The translations under genes and the position numbers were made by a program. This document shows, in pieces, positions 1 through 8,980 of a DNA stretch of 64,000 nucleotides (its first letter is position 1; the number at the start of each line of letters is the position of its first letter). A model generated the notes under the pieces. That model ran no database searches and was not told where the DNA came from. It was given only the letters and a program-made list of their open reading frames with translations. The stretch spans positions 558,001 to 622,000 of the forward strand of contig NZ_CP144683.1 in assembly GCF_036687315.1 (NCBI RefSeq). Reading direction: 5' to 3'. The DNA comes from Sphingopyxis sp. TUF1. GTDB lineage: Bacteria; Pseudomonadota; Alphaproteobacteria; Sphingomonadales; Sphingomonadaceae.

Positions 1-199
1 CCGACGAGCTTCCACTGGGCTCGCCGGTCCCTTTGCCTTTCGGTCCGCGTCTGCGTTGGCCGCTGTCCCTGACTGAAACACTCGATCTACAATTCCCTTC
101 TTCTCGTTTAAACGCGTCGTTTACGACGTTCACCTATGACTGTTCGCCAGCCATTCCACCGGCTTGGGTTCCGGCCCATGCTCCTGAGAGGATTCTGCG

Positions 200-871
200 T
201 TGAGCCAGTCGCCCCAACCCCGGACAACGACGCGCGGCGCCGCCGAACTGCTCGACGCGATCGTTGCGAGCGACGGGACCGGCGCGCATCCGCACGTCCG
301 TTCGGGCGCGCTGTCGAGCGGCGCCGATGCGATGCGCAACCTCGCCGACGCGGTCCATTTCCTGTGCCTGCTGCACGGCCGCTACCCCGGCGTCATCGAC
401 AATGCTGCGCGCAAGGCGATCGATCCGGCGTCGCGCGCATGGATGGATCAGGCCGCGGCAGCCTTTGCCGACGAGCGCGCTTTTCTGTCGAAGATCGCCT
501 CGGCGGTCGGCCCGGTGCCGAGCACGCAGGGCCAGGCACAATGCGAAGCCGCGGTTGCGGCGCAGCGCAAGGCGCTCGACATGCTCGCCGAATCGGACCG
601 TCAAGGCTGCGCGCTCGGCGCCGCGATCGCACTAACGCTCGACTGGCGGACGATCCGCGTGCTGCTCGACATCAGCGCGCAGCGGCTTGACCTTGCGCCA
701 CCCGCCTGTTCGCTTCCCGATCTGCCGGGGACCGCACGGCTCGCTGCCAGCATCGGCGATACGCCTCCAGTCGAACGCGCGATGCTGTTTGGCGCGCAGC
801 AACTGATCGCGCAGCACAGCGGGCTGTGGGATCTGATGTCGGCGCGCGCCGCCAGCCGCGCGCATCCTTGA
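200..871 (+). CDS. Conserved hypothetical protein (sphingomonad type, resembles DUF6975)
   Basis: This 223-residue, alanine-rich soluble protein has no signal peptide or membrane segment and no catalytic motif I recognise. The start is a TTG preceded at good spacing by a GAGAGG ribosome binding site (185-190); codon bias is strongly GC3 from that point on. It looks like a mostly helical protein of a family seen in sphingomonads, and the DUF6975 label is from memory only. It is followed by a palindromic repeat and then the MoxR gene, so it is probably a single-gene unit. Function unknown. Confidence 0.7.
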   Translation: MSQSPQPRTTTRGAAELLDAIVASDGTGAHPHVRSGALSSGADAMRNLADAVHFLCLLHGRYPGVIDNAARKAIDPASRAWMDQAAAAFADERAFLSKIASAVGPVPSTQGQAQCEAAVAAQRKALDMLAESDRQGCALGAAIALTLDWRTIRVLLDISAQRLDLAPPACSLPDLPGTARLAASIGDTPPVERAMLFGAQQLIAQHSGLWDLMSARAASRAHP

Positions 872-874
872 AAA

Positions 875-964
875 CGTCGCCCCCGCAAAGGCGGGGGCCG
901 CTGGCAGTTTACGCCGCGCCGCCGAGCAGAGCCGCTGACGGGCCCCGCCTTCGCGGGGGCGACG
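875..964. repeat. Palindromic repeat, family A (GTCGCCCCCGC type)
   Basis: Two arms of the form CGTCGCCCCCGCxAAGGCGGGGGCC and its reverse complement flank a central spacer; each arm also contains its own small palindrome. The same family recurs at 56116-56204 and, inside a gene, at 57273-57348. It lies between two co-directional genes and may act as a transcript 3' end. Confidence 0.8.
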
Positions 965-1045
965 ATTCTTCTGCATCGCTTGCACCCTCCCCCCGCCCCC
1001 GCTATGCCTTCTTGACGTTCACGTTAAGGGAAAGGCAGCCTGCCC

Positions 1046-1891
1046 ATGCGCTTTGAAGGAACCAGCGCCTATATCGCCACCGACGACCTCAAGGTCGCCG
1101 TCAATGCCGCGACGCTGCTCCGCCGTCCCTTGCTCGTGAAGGGCGAACCCGGCACCGGCAAGACCGTGCTGGCCGAGGAAATTGCCAAGGCCTTCGACGC
1201 GCCGCTGATCACCTGGAACATCAAATCGACGACCAAGGCGCAGCAGGGCCTTTACGAATATGACGCGGTGGCGCGCCTGCGCGATGGCCAGCTCGGCGAA
1301 GAGCGCGTCCACGACATCCGCAATTACATCAAGCGCGGCAAATTGTGGGAGGCCTTCACCTCGCCCAAACTGCCCGTCCTGCTGATCGACGAGATCGACA
1401 AGGCCGACATCGAATTCCCGAACGACCTACTTCAGGAACTCGATCGCATGGCGTTCCACGTTTATGAAACCGATGAGACGATCACCGCCAGGGAACGCCC
1501 GATCGTCGTCATTACGTCGAACAATGAAAAGGAACTGCCCGACGCCTTCCTGCGCCGCTGTTTCTTCCACTACATCAAATTTCCCGACCGCGACACGATG
1601 GCCGAAATCGTCGAGGTCCATTTTCCCGGCATCCAGAAGACGCTGGTCAGCCGCGCGATGGACATTTTCTACGACGTGCGCGAGGTGCCGGGGCTCAAGA
1701 AAAAACCCTCGACGAGCGAATTGATCGACTGGCTGAAACTGCTGCTGGCCGAGGACATGCCCCTCGAGGTGCTCCAGAACCGCGACGTGGGCAAGGCGAT
1801 CCCGCCGCTCCACGGAGCATTGCTCAAGAATGAGCAGGACGTGATGCTGTTTGAAAAGCTTGCCTTCATGGCGCGGCGCCAAGGGGGCTGA
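1046..1891 (+). CDS. MoxR-family AAA+ ATPase
   Basis: The 281-residue protein carries Walker A GEPGTGKT (33-40), Walker B LLIDEID (112-118), a sensor-1 TSNN (157-160) and a paired-arginine finger region (170-171), which together define a MoxR/CoxD-type AAA+ ATPase. These proteins normally act with a von Willebrand factor A partner to remodel or activate metalloenzymes or envelope complexes. The start ATG follows an AAGGGA ribosome binding site. The usual VWA partner gene (CoxE type) is not next door: the following gene encodes a GFA protein 4 nt downstream of the stop. The client is unknown. Confidence 0.92.
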   Translation: MRFEGTSAYIATDDLKVAVNAATLLRRPLLVKGEPGTGKTVLAEEIAKAFDAPLITWNIKSTTKAQQGLYEYDAVARLRDGQLGEERVHDIRNYIKRGKLWEAFTSPKLPVLLIDEIDKADIEFPNDLLQELDRMAFHVYETDETITARERPIVVITSNNEKELPDAFLRRCFFHYIKFPDRDTMAEIVEVHFPGIQKTLVSRAMDIFYDVREVPGLKKKPSTSELIDWLKLLLAEDMPLEVLQNRDVGKAIPPLHGALLKNEQDVMLFEKLAFMARRQGG

Positions 1892-1895
1892 CGCG

Positions 1896-2315
1896 ATGGC
1901 CTATGGCGGTCGCTGCGCCTGCAACGCGGTTTCCATTCGTATCGACGGCGAACCGATGGTTGTGCGGCAATGCTGGTGCGCCAATTGCCAAAAGCTCGCC
2001 GGGGGCGGGCCGTCGCACAATGGTATTTTCCTGACTGCCGATATTGCGGTGACCGGCGAGGTCGCATCGAACCGCCGAATGGCGGCGAGCGGCCGCGAGA
2101 TCATCTGGTCCTTTTGCCCGGCGTGCGGCACGCAGCTTTATGCTGCGTCTTCTGCAGGTCCGCACATCCGCGCCGTCCGGCTTGGCTTGCTCGACGATCA
2201 CGGGCTTAAACCGACCGTCGCGATCTGGACCGACGAAGCCCCCCCGGGTGCGATTATCGATCCAGCGATGGAGCAATATCCGCGGCAGCCTCCGCCGCCG
2301 GGGACGCAGCGTTAA
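1896..2315 (+). CDS. GFA-family (glutathione-dependent formaldehyde-activating-like) zinc protein
   Basis: The 139-residue protein has the GFA zinc-binding cysteine pattern: C7/C9, C26-x-C28-x2-C31 and C74-x2-C77 within FCPACG. I chose ATG 1896 because AAGGGGGC precedes it and it removes a non-conserved extension that overlaps moxR. GFA-fold proteins include a formaldehyde-glutathione adduct enzyme and carbon-sulfur lyases, but most members have no known substrate. It sits 4 nt after the moxR stop, so the two are likely cotranscribed. Its last bases overlap the convergent chemoreceptor stop at 2312-2315. Confidence 0.85.
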   Translation: MAYGGRCACNAVSIRIDGEPMVVRQCWCANCQKLAGGGPSHNGIFLTADIAVTGEVASNRRMAASGREIIWSFCPACGTQLYAASSAGPHIRAVRLGLLDDHGLKPTVAIWTDEAPPGAIIDPAMEQYPRQPPPPGTQR

Positions 2316-3709
2316 AGCTGGTATGCCACTTCAACATCGCCCCAGCGGCGACCGTTGATCGTCACCGGCATATAGACGTTGCGCACGGTGACATAGTTGG
2401 TGCCGTCGCCTTCCTGCCGATATACCGCCATGAAAAAGGGCGCCGTACTGCTCTTTGCCGCCGCGTCGGTCGCGTCGAGAAGGATGCGGCCGTTGCGGCA
2501 ATGCGCCGTGTCATGCTCGATATCGCCGGTCGGCGCGCGCGAACAATCGGTGATGTGCGTGGGGAGAAAGCCGTTCATGTCTCCGGCGGACGACATTTTT
2601 ACCTCGGGATGCTGGGCGACGACGCGATCGAACAGCGGGCGCCAGTTGGCGTCGGCCCAATCGCACAGGCTGGTGCGAAAGCGTTCGGGGTTCGACCCCG
2701 GCACGCGCACATAATCTGTATCGAACAGCTGCTCCATCGTCAGCGTGCCATTTGCGATCGCACGCTCTGCGATTGCCGTAAATTCGTCGCGCACCTTTGC
2801 CGCAAGCGCGACGACCGCCGAATCCTGCGGGCTGACGCCGGCGGAGATCACCGCGTTGAACATGCGGTTGGACACCTGCTCCATCGACAGGATCGAATCG
2901 CGCGTGCCCGCCAGCGTCGAACTATTGTCGCGCACCGACGTGACGACGCGGTCAAGCGCTTCGCGCACCTTGGCGCCGTTGGCATGAACCATCGCGCTCG
3001 ACTGCGCGATTCGGTCGCTCTGGTCGTCGAGCAGCGCCACGAGGTGCGTCGCATCGTGAAGCGCATCGGTGATCGTTTCGAACTGCGCCTCGGCGCGGCT
3101 CGACTGTTCGACCCCCGACTGAATCTCGGTGACGAGCCCGCTCGCCTCGGCGGCAAGGCTGCCGATCGAGCGGCGGATTTCGTCGGTGGCGCCGCGCGTG
3201 TTCTGCGCCAGTTTCTTCACCTCGGCCGCGACGACGGCAAAGGTGCGCCCGGCGTCGCCGGCGCGCTCGGCCTCGATCGCGGCATTGAGCGCGAGCATGT
3301 TGGTGGTCTTGGCGATCGATTCGATCGACTGGCTGACCTGCTGCACCTGCTCCATCACCGCGGCGAAATTGGTGACGTGCGTGCCCAGCCGTGCAACCAG
3401 ATCGATCACCGACCGGAATTCGCTGACTGCCGTATTGACGCGCTCGGCACCGGCATCGAGCTGTTCGCACGCCCGCGCCGACAGCAGCTTGGCTTCGTCG
3501 GTTGAATCGGCGATCTGGCGCTGATCGGCCTCCAGGCTGACGACATAATCCTCCAGCCGACCGAGTTCGGCGACCTGACGGTCCATCTGGTCGGTCGCGC
3601 GCTTGATCCGTCCGGCCGCATCGCTGCACCCGACCGCCAGCGCGCCGCAGTCGCTTGCGACCGACTCGTCGAGGATCGGCGCCGCCGAATTGATCGGATC
3701 GAATTTCAT
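2312..3709 (-). CDS. Soluble methyl-accepting chemotaxis protein
   Basis: The 465-residue protein has a long coiled-coil MCP signalling domain whose hairpin tip (about 130-175) contains the diagnostic [20 protein letters not shown] stretch. There is no membrane segment or signal peptide, so it is cytoplasmic. Residues about 330-465 form a C-terminal domain (starting [13 protein letters not shown] and including a CRNGRI segment) seen at the end of other soluble chemoreceptors and probably sensory. I chose ATG 3709 (MKFDP) over the longer frame because the extra N-terminus looks non-coding. No che or flagellar genes are nearby, so it is an orphan receptor here. Its 3' end overlaps the convergent GFA gene by 4 nt. 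Confidence 0.9.
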   Translation of the reverse strand: MKFDPINSAAPILDESVASDCGALAVGCSDAAGRIKRATDQMDRQVAELGRLEDYVVSLEADQRQIADSTDEAKLLSARACEQLDAGAERVNTAVSEFRSVIDLVARLGTHVTNFAAVMEQVQQVSQSIESIAKTTNMLALNAAIEAERAGDAGRTFAVVAAEVKKLAQNTRGATDEIRRSIGSLAAEASGLVTEIQSGVEQSSRAEAQFETITDALHDATHLVALLDDQSDRIAQSSAMVHANGAKVREALDRVVTSVRDNSSTLAGTRDSILSMEQVSNRMFNAVISAGVSPQDSAVVALAAKVRDEFTAIAERAIANGTLTMEQLFDTDYVRVPGSNPERFRTSLCDWADANWRPLFDRVVAQHPEVKMSSAGDMNGFLPTHITDCSRAPTGDIEHDTAHCRNGRILLDATDAAAKSSTAPFFMAVYRQEGDGTNYVTVRNVYMPVTINGRRWGDVEVAYQL

Positions 3710-3826
3710 TGCGTACCCACGTCCCTGAATGATCGCGAAGCTATGGCGGATATTGGTTAATGAGGGGTCAATGGGCGGCTGGCAGGAACGGCGCTGGAGG
3801 GTGAAAAATAAGCCGTCGCCCACCCC

Positions 3827-4711
3827 TCAGGGATAGCTGACCGTCTTCGGCACTTCGGGAATGGGTATGAATTCTTCGCTATCACCCGGAACGAGCGGAA
3901 ATTTGCCTTCTTTCCAGTCGTGCTTCGCCTCGTTGATCCGGTCACGCGACGAGCTCACGAAATTCCACCACACATGCCGCGGCGTCGCAAAAGCCTCCCC
4001 GCCCAGCAGCATCACCCGCGTGTCGCTGGTCGCGCGCAGCACCATCGCCTCGCCCGGCTTCAATATATAGAGGCTATGGCGTTCGAGCGGCTCGTCATCG
4101 AGCGTCGCATCACCCAGCGCCACAAGCACCGCGCGCTCGTCGGCGTCGGCATCGATCGGGATCGTCGCGCCGGGGTTCATCAATATATCGGCATAGATGG
4201 TGGCGCTGTGCTGCGTGATCGGCGACGTCGCACCCCACAGGCTGCCCATGATGATGCGCGCCGACACCCCATTATCCTCGACCAGCGGCAGGTCGTTCTT
4301 CGCAACATGCTCGAACGCCGGATCGATTTCTTCCTTGCCGTCGGGCAGCGCAAGCCAGGTTTGCATCCCCGAAATCGCCGACCCGGTCGCGCGCTCGGCC
4401 TCGGGCGTACGCTCCGAATGCACGATGCCGCGCCCGGCGGTCATCAGGTTGCACGCGCCCGGGCGGATCGTCGCATAGGTGCCGAGGCTGTCGCGATGAT
4501 CGATTGCGCCTTCGAACAAATAAGTGACGGTGGCGAGGTTGATGTGCGGGTGCGGCCGCACATCCATCCCCTTGCCGATGTCGAAATGTGCCGGGCCGAA
4601 CTGGTCGACAAAGATGAAGGGCCCCACCATCGTGCGCGCCTTGTTCGGCAGCGATCGCCGCACCTCGAACGCGCCGATGTCGTGGGTCGAAGGGGTGATG
4701 ACGGTAACCAT
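3827..4711 (-). CDS. Pirin-family bicupin protein
   Basis: The 294-residue protein has the pirin N-terminal cupin with metal ligands in RPHPHI (H54, H56) and in GRGIVHSE (H98, E100), and a C-terminal cupin with the usual LGGEAF segment. Pirins bind a single metal; some are quercetinases and others redox-sensing cofactors, so the exact role is open. It is followed upstream on the same strand by the DUF2200 gene 20 nt away, suggesting a shared transcript (bolA, DUF2200, pirin all read leftward). Confidence 0.93.
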   Translation of the reverse strand: MVTVITPSTHDIGAFEVRRSLPNKARTMVGPFIFVDQFGPAHFDIGKGMDVRPHPHINLATVTYLFEGAIDHRDSLGTYATIRPGACNLMTAGRGIVHSERTPEAERATGSAISGMQTWLALPDGKEEIDPAFEHVAKNDLPLVEDNGVSARIIMGSLWGATSPITQHSATIYADILMNPGATIPIDADADERAVLVALGDATLDDEPLERHSLYILKPGEAMVLRATSDTRVMLLGGEAFATPRHVWWNFVSSSRDRINEAKHDWKEGKFPLVPGDSEEFIPIPEVPKTVSYP

Positions 4712-4731
4712 GCCTTATCCTTTCGCAGGGC

Positions 4732-5100
4732 TCAGCGTTCGGCGGGCCCGGGGGCACGCAAGATTTTTTCCATCGCCTTGCCTTTCGCCAGCTCGTCGAT
4801 CAGCTTGTCGAGATAGCGGATCTCGCGCATCAGCGGTTCTTCGATATTTTCGACGCGGATACCGCAGACGACGCCCTTGATCTGATCGCGCGCCTGATTC
4901 ATCGCGGGCGCCTCACCAAAAAAGCCCTTAATGTCGGTCTGGGCTGCAATCTGCCCCTCCAACGCCTTTTGGCTATAGCCGGTCAGCCAGCGAATGACCT
5001 CGTCGACCTCCTCCCTCGTGCGCCCCTTGCGCTCGGCCTTGGCCACATAATGCAGATAGACGCTGGCAAAGCTCATGCCATAGATGCGATGTTCTGCCAT
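4732..5100 (-). CDS. DUF2200 domain-containing protein
   Basis: The 122-residue protein matches the DUF2200 family across its length: an N-terminal [20 protein letters not shown] segment and a central [10 protein letters not shown] segment. Members are small cytoplasmic proteins of unknown function with a YdhG/DUF1801-like flavour. It lies 8 nt downstream of bolA on the same strand, so cotranscription is likely. Confidence 0.85.
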   Translation of the reverse strand: MAEHRIYGMSFASVYLHYVAKAERKGRTREEVDEVIRWLTGYSQKALEGQIAAQTDIKGFFGEAPAMNQARDQIKGVVCGIRVENIEEPLMREIRYLDKLIDELAKGKAMEKILRAPGPAER

Positions 5101-5108
5101 TCGCGCCG

Positions 5109-5387
5109 CTATTCGCCCGGCGCCGTTGCGCGGATCGCGAGCGCGTGGACCCGCTGCCCCGGCAGGTCGCCGAGCGCCCGGTTAACGGCGCGCTGCCGCA
5201 TAACGCGGTTCATGCCGGCAAAGCCTGCCCATTCAATGGCCAGGCTGAAATGCGATTCGCCGCTGCCATCGTCGCCGGCGTGGCCATGATGCTTGGCGCT
5301 GTCGTTGCTGACGGTGAAATTGGCGTCGGGAAAGGCTGCGGCGAGCAGGCTTTCCATCTCTTGCTGTACGGGACCTTTGCTGCTCAT
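5109..5387 (-). CDS. BolA-family protein
   Basis: This short protein (92 residues from ATG 5387; a longer ATG lies at 5399) has the BolA fold pattern: an N-terminal helix, a [11 protein letters not shown] segment supplying the metal/Fe-S ligating histidines, an ESHF strand and a [14 protein letters not shown] helix. BolA proteins partner monothiol glutaredoxins in iron-sulfur trafficking. It is divergent from the J-domain gene, and the bolA-dnaJ-cobS-cobT neighbourhood is familiar from alphaproteobacteria. Confidence 0.9.
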   Translation of the reverse strand: MSSKGPVQQEMESLLAAAFPDANFTVSNDSAKHHGHAGDDGSGESHFSLAIEWAGFAGMNRVMRQRAVNRALGDLPGQRVHALAIRATAPGE

Positions 5388-5449
5388 AGGGTTGACCATA
5401 AGCGCTTCGTCGCCAAATTATAAGACCTCCCTATCCCCGAAAGCCTCTC

Positions 5450-6043
5450 TTGCCGTCCTCCACCCGCCCCTCCCGCTTTCATGGCCGCGTCCCGCGCGCG
5501 GAACCCTGCGCCGTGCCCGGTTGCCGCGAGCCCGGCGAATTTCGCGCGCCCGCATCGGCGCATCGCTCGCCCGACGGTCCGCCCCCCTATCGCTGGCTGT
5601 GCCTCGACCATGTCCGCGAATTCAACGCGGGTTATAATTTCTTCGAAGGGATGAGCGCCGATCAGATCATGGCGGCACAGTCCCCCACCGCCGGCTGGGA
5701 AACCGAAAGCCGTGCCTTTCGCGCGGCGGGCAGCGCCGACCTGCCACCGCGCTGGGCGGATTTCAGGGATCCGATGGACGCGCTCGGCGCGCGGTTCCGG
5801 CAGCGGATGGACGAAGCGCATCGTGAGGCGGCCAACCCCGCCCTCTCGCGCGAAGAACATGCCGCGATGCAGTTGATGGGCCTTGCCGCCGATGCCGACC
5901 GCGCCGCGCTGCGCCGCCGCTACAGCGAGCTCGTGCGCAAATATCATCCGGACCGGAATGGTGGAAATCGCAGTTTCGAAACCCGGCTGAGTCAGGTAGT
6001 AGAAGCCTATCAATTGCTGAGAAAGAGTAGGGTGTTTGCATAG
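5450..6043 (+). CDS. J-domain (DnaJ-like) co-chaperone
   Basis: The 197-residue protein ends in a J domain (about 138-197) with the essential HPD triad at 166-168 (KYHPDRN), placed at the C-terminus rather than the N-terminus as in DnaJ. The N-terminal part has a C-x4-C motif (CAVPGC) and a later C-x2-H (CLDH) that could bind zinc. A C-terminal J domain is typical of the alphaproteobacterial J protein encoded beside bolA. The start is a TTG; no nearer ATG fits. It probably recruits DnaK to a specific client that is not evident from the sequence. Confidence 0.88.
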   Translation: MPSSTRPSRFHGRVPRAEPCAVPGCREPGEFRAPASAHRSPDGPPPYRWLCLDHVREFNAGYNFFEGMSADQIMAAQSPTAGWETESRAFRAAGSADLPPRWADFRDPMDALGARFRQRMDEAHREAANPALSREEHAAMQLMGLAADADRAALRRRYSELVRKYHPDRNGGNRSFETRLSQVVEAYQLLRKSRVFA

Positions 6044-6055
6044 GGGAGAGGGGCG

Positions 6056-6493
6056 ATGACCGATCTTAACGAAGCACGGATTGAGGCGGTGCGCCTTCAT
6101 ATGGCGCTGGAGATCACGCACGATTGGGACGGTGTCATCGCGACCTTTGATCATCCGCGCTACGAATTGATGGGCCCCGGCACCGTTTTTGACGGCGAGG
6201 CCGCGGTGCGGTCCTATTTTGCTTCGTCGCGCGAACCCTTTCCCGATCAGGCCAACGACGTCATCGCGATCGCCGCCGACGCTGAAAGCGATACGGTGCT
6301 TGTCGAATTCTGGCTGACCGGCACGCATCTCGGGCCGCTGAAGCTGGGCCCGCGCACGATCGAACCGACAGGCAAGGCGTTTCGTATCCGCATGGCCGCA
6401 AGCTTCGAATTTGCCCCCGGCAGCGACAAGATCATCTGCGAGCGTCCCTATTACGATCAGTCGGCAGTGATGAAGGCGCTCGGCCTCCTCTGA
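6056..6493 (+). CDS. NTF2-like / SnoaL-like fold protein
   Basis: The 145-residue protein has the alpha+beta barrel pattern of the NTF2 superfamily: an N-terminal helical part with HDWDGVIATFDHPRYE, a conserved FDGEAAVRSYF segment and a C-terminal FEF strand. Such proteins may be isomerases, cyclases or ligand-binding domains, and no catalytic set can be assigned. The start ATG follows GAGAGGGG and lies 12 nt after the J-protein stop, so they may be cotranscribed. Confidence 0.8.
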   Translation: MTDLNEARIEAVRLHMALEITHDWDGVIATFDHPRYELMGPGTVFDGEAAVRSYFASSREPFPDQANDVIAIAADAESDTVLVEFWLTGTHLGPLKLGPRTIEPTGKAFRIRMAASFEFAPGSDKIICERPYYDQSAVMKALGLL

Positions 6494-6542
6494 AAAGGCG
6501 TTGCAAGCTGAAACGGACAGCGATACCGCGGCAGCCCGACCC

Positions 6543-6722
6543 TCCCTCTCCCCTTGAGGGAGAGGGTTGCGAAGACTTGCCAGCTTGCTGGCTAGTCGTA
6601 GCTGGGTGAGGGGTATGCGAGCCGCAGGCTCGCGCGGCGCGGCGCGCCGCTCACCCTCATCCAACTGCGCCTAGCCGCTCCGCGGCAAGGCTCCGTATCC
6701 TTCTCCCCTCAAGGGAGAAGGG
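6543..6722. repeat. Large inverted repeat, family G (CCTCTCCCCTTGAGGGAGAGG type)
   Basis: The two ends, CCCTCTCCCCTTGAGGGAGA and TTCTCCCCTCAAGGGAGAAG, are both self-palindromic and complementary to each other. The interior has further inverted pairs, such as GCGAGCCGCAGGCTCGC and the paired GCCTTGCCGCGGAGCGGCTA / TAGTCGTAGC regions. It fills the gap between the NTF2-like gene and cobS and could fold as a long hairpin in RNA. Confidence 0.75.
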
Positions 6723-6747
6723 GCATGATTTTAAGGCGACAGACAAC

Positions 6748-7737
6748 ATGACCGATATTCCGAACAGCCTCCCCGACCATCACGGATCGACGCTGCTGGC
6801 CGCGCCCGATACGGAGGTCGACGCGCGCGAGATGTTCGGCGTCGACATCGACATGAAGGTGCCGGCATTCAGCGAGGCCGACGCGCGCGTGCCCGACCTC
6901 GACCCCGCCTATGTCTTCGACGGCGACACGACGCTCGCGATCCTGGCCGGATTCAAATATAACCGCCGCGTGATGGTGCAGGGCTATCACGGCACCGGCA
7001 AATCGACGCATATCGAACAGGTTGCCGCGCGACTCAAATGGCCGTGCATCCGCGTCAACCTCGACGCGCATATCAGCCGCATAGATCTTGTCGGTCGCGA
7101 CGCGATCGTCCTGCGCGACGGCCAGCAGGTCACCGAGTTCCGCGAAGGCCTGCTTCCTTGGGCGCTGCAAACCCCGACCGCGCTGGTTTTCGACGAATAT
7201 GACGCGGGCCGCCCCGACGTGATGTTCGTGATCCAGCGCGTGCTCGAGACCGAGGGCAAGCTGACCCTGCTCGACCAGAATCGCGTGATCCGCCCCAATC
7301 CGTATTTCCGCCTTTTCTCGACCGCGAACACCGTTGGCCTCGGCGACACGAGCGGCCTCTATCACGGCACGCAGCAGATCAACCAGGGCCAGATGGACCG
7401 CTGGAACATCGTCGTCACGCTCAACTATCTGCCCGCCGCCACCGAAAGCGCGATCGTCCTCGCCAAGGTGCCCGACACAGACGACACGACCGTCGCCAAT
7501 ATGGTCAAGGTCGCCGATCTGACGCGGCAGGGTTTCATCAATGGCGACATCTCGACCGTCATGTCGCCGCGCACGGTGATCAGCTGGGCGCAGAATACTG
7601 CGATCTTCCACAATATCGGTTTCGCCTTCCGCCTGTCTTTCCTCAACAAATGCGACGAAGCCGAACGGATGATCGTCGCCGAATATTATCAGCGCGTATT
7701 CGGCGAGGATTTGCCTGAAAGCGTCGTCGGAAAATAG
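6748..7737 (+). CDS. cobS: Cobaltochelatase AAA+ subunit CobS
   Basis: The 329-residue protein has Walker A GYHGTGKS (79-86) and Walker B ALVFDEYD (145-152) and follows CobS end to end, including the N-terminal [17 protein letters not shown] segment. CobS forms a hexameric ATPase with CobT and drives cobalt insertion into hydrogenobyrinic diamide by CobN. The partner cobT lies 4 kb downstream on the same strand, separated by four unrelated genes. cobN and other cobalamin genes are not in the window. CobS/CobT homologues also occur without full B12 pathways, so a different client is possible. Confidence 0.93.
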   Translation: MTDIPNSLPDHHGSTLLAAPDTEVDAREMFGVDIDMKVPAFSEADARVPDLDPAYVFDGDTTLAILAGFKYNRRVMVQGYHGTGKSTHIEQVAARLKWPCIRVNLDAHISRIDLVGRDAIVLRDGQQVTEFREGLLPWALQTPTALVFDEYDAGRPDVMFVIQRVLETEGKLTLLDQNRVIRPNPYFRLFSTANTVGLGDTSGLYHGTQQINQGQMDRWNIVVTLNYLPAATESAIVLAKVPDTDDTTVANMVKVADLTRQGFINGDISTVMSPRTVISWAQNTAIFHNIGFAFRLSFLNKCDEAERMIVAEYYQRVFGEDLPESVVGK

Positions 7738-7761
7738 AGAGGCCGTTCAAAGCCCTGCCGA

Positions 7762-8874
7762 CTATTTCAGCATGGCTTCGGCGTCGACCAGGTTGATGTC
7801 GTGCATCATGTGCAGATAGGCTTCGTAATAGCCCTTGTGCGATGCGCCCACGATCGCGAGCATCCGCGTGCCGGGCTGGCGTGCCATGGCGCGGCGGATA
7901 TTGGCGACCATCCGCAGGTTGCGTGTTTCCCACCATCCCGAATAGCGCCGTGTATGATTTTTGGGTGACACGCCAGCGACGGCGGCACCGAAATCGCTTT
8001 CAAAAATGAGCCGCATCGAGTGCTCGCTATTATAGTCACGGTAGATGGCAAGCACGCCTTCGCCATCGAGCCGCTTCATCAATTCATCATCGATCGCCCT
8101 GCGCTTTGCGGTGGCAGGATTGTCCCATGCGCGCTGCACCGCGGTACCATAAGCGGCTTCATCCTCCGACGATTCAGACGAAAAGTCGGCGCTGTGGTCG
8201 TCGACCGAATGGACACGCTGGAGCCCGAGCCGTGCGGCAAGCGCCGCGCCGATCAGATAATTTTCGTTCCGCCGACTCACGAGTTCGTTCAGTCGTTCGA
8301 CAAGCAAGTCATTGAGTCCCTCGCCCGGCTGGCGCTCGGCAATTGGCAGTTGCAACCATTGCACAACCGCAGACGCCTGTTCGCCGCCGGCCAGAAATAC
8401 CGCAGCCAGGCGCCGCCGCTGGGCGGCGGTGGGATTTTCGGGCCAAGTTGCAAGCAATTTTTCGGCCTCGGCGGTAGCAGCCGGAACATCGAGCCCCGTC
8501 GCCTCGCGCGCGGGTTCGGGATTCCAGCAATAACTTTTGTAAGCATCGGGATAAACCGACGCATAGCGCAGCAGCATTTCGCATTGCGCTCCCGATACGG
8601 CCTCAATGGCGATCATCTGCGGCCGCCAGGCGGCGAGGCGATCGAGCAGCGGACCCAGGTTTTCCGCCTGAAAATTCTTTGGAAAGCTAGAAAGATGCGG
8701 CGTTCCGAGGACCAGCACCTCGCCCGGCGGGCCGCCGACATTATCCTTTAGCCCGCTCGGATCAAAGCTCGGTACATAGGTCGACGACGCTGCAGGAGTG
8801 CCGGTCGGCGCGGTGGCGGCGAGCATCAGCGCGGCAATCAGGGTCAAGGGCGCCTCCCGTTTTATGGCACTCAA
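7762..8874 (-). CDS. Secreted DUF5694-like protein (TraB/TIKI-like fold)
   Basis: The 370-residue protein has a Sec signal peptide (about 1-29, with a TLIAALMLAATA core). The mature part begins VLVLGTPHL and ends NIRRAMARQPG...VGASHKGYYEAYL, the paired GxxH-type and GxxHxGxx-type motifs that suggest the TraB/TIKI/EreA-like superfamily. The DUF5694 label is from memory. Function unknown; some relatives are metal-dependent hydrolases. It is divergent from the lipoprotein hydrolase across a 106-nt gap that holds a perfect inverted repeat. Confidence 0.75.
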   Translation of the reverse strand: MSAIKREAPLTLIAALMLAATAPTGTPAASSTYVPSFDPSGLKDNVGGPPGEVLVLGTPHLSSFPKNFQAENLGPLLDRLAAWRPQMIAIEAVSGAQCEMLLRYASVYPDAYKSYCWNPEPAREATGLDVPAATAEAEKLLATWPENPTAAQRRRLAAVFLAGGEQASAVVQWLQLPIAERQPGEGLNDLLVERLNELVSRRNENYLIGAALAARLGLQRVHSVDDHSADFSSESSEDEAAYGTAVQRAWDNPATAKRRAIDDELMKRLDGEGVLAIYRDYNSEHSMRLIFESDFGAAVAGVSPKNHTRRYSGWWETRNLRMVANIRRAMARQPGTRMLAIVGASHKGYYEAYLHMMHDINLVDAEAMLK

Positions 8875-8892
8875 ACATAAGCCGTGATCTGC

Positions 8893-8909
8893 ATAACAAC
8901 GTGTGTTAT
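8893..8909. promoter_or_regulatory. Candidate operator, ATAACA-N5-TGTTAT
   Basis: A perfect 6-bp inverted repeat with a 5-bp spacer lies in the divergent gap between the DUF5694-like gene and the lipoprotein hydrolase. Its symmetry and position suit a dimeric repressor controlling one or both genes. The regulator is unknown. Confidence 0.4.
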
Positions 8910-8936
8910 TCAGTCAATACAGATAGAGCATTCCTT

Positions 8937-8959
8937 TTTCCGGCTTCCAATGCCGGAAA
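8937..8959 (+). other. Stem-loop, TTTCCGGC/GCCGGAAA
   Basis: A perfect 8-bp stem with a 7-nt loop sits 22 nt before the hydrolase ATG. It could be part of the 5' leader or a second operator. No downstream T run is present. Confidence 0.35.
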
Positions 8960-8980
8960 TCGTCTGCCAGCATCGCCGCC

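Noticed and set aside
1..199. Possible C-terminus of a gene cut by the left edge
   Set aside because: The only long open frame (3-200) has poor GC3 bias and no homology, so I treat this stretch as non-coding upstream sequence.
5384..6664. 426-codon minus-strand frame over the J-protein and NTF2-like genes
   Set aside because: The plus-strand frames have clear J-domain and NTF2-like matches, so the minus frame is a shadow.
6543..6722. CRISPR array or insertion sequence
   Set aside because: The repeats are inverted and single-unit, not direct with regular spacers, and no transposase is present.
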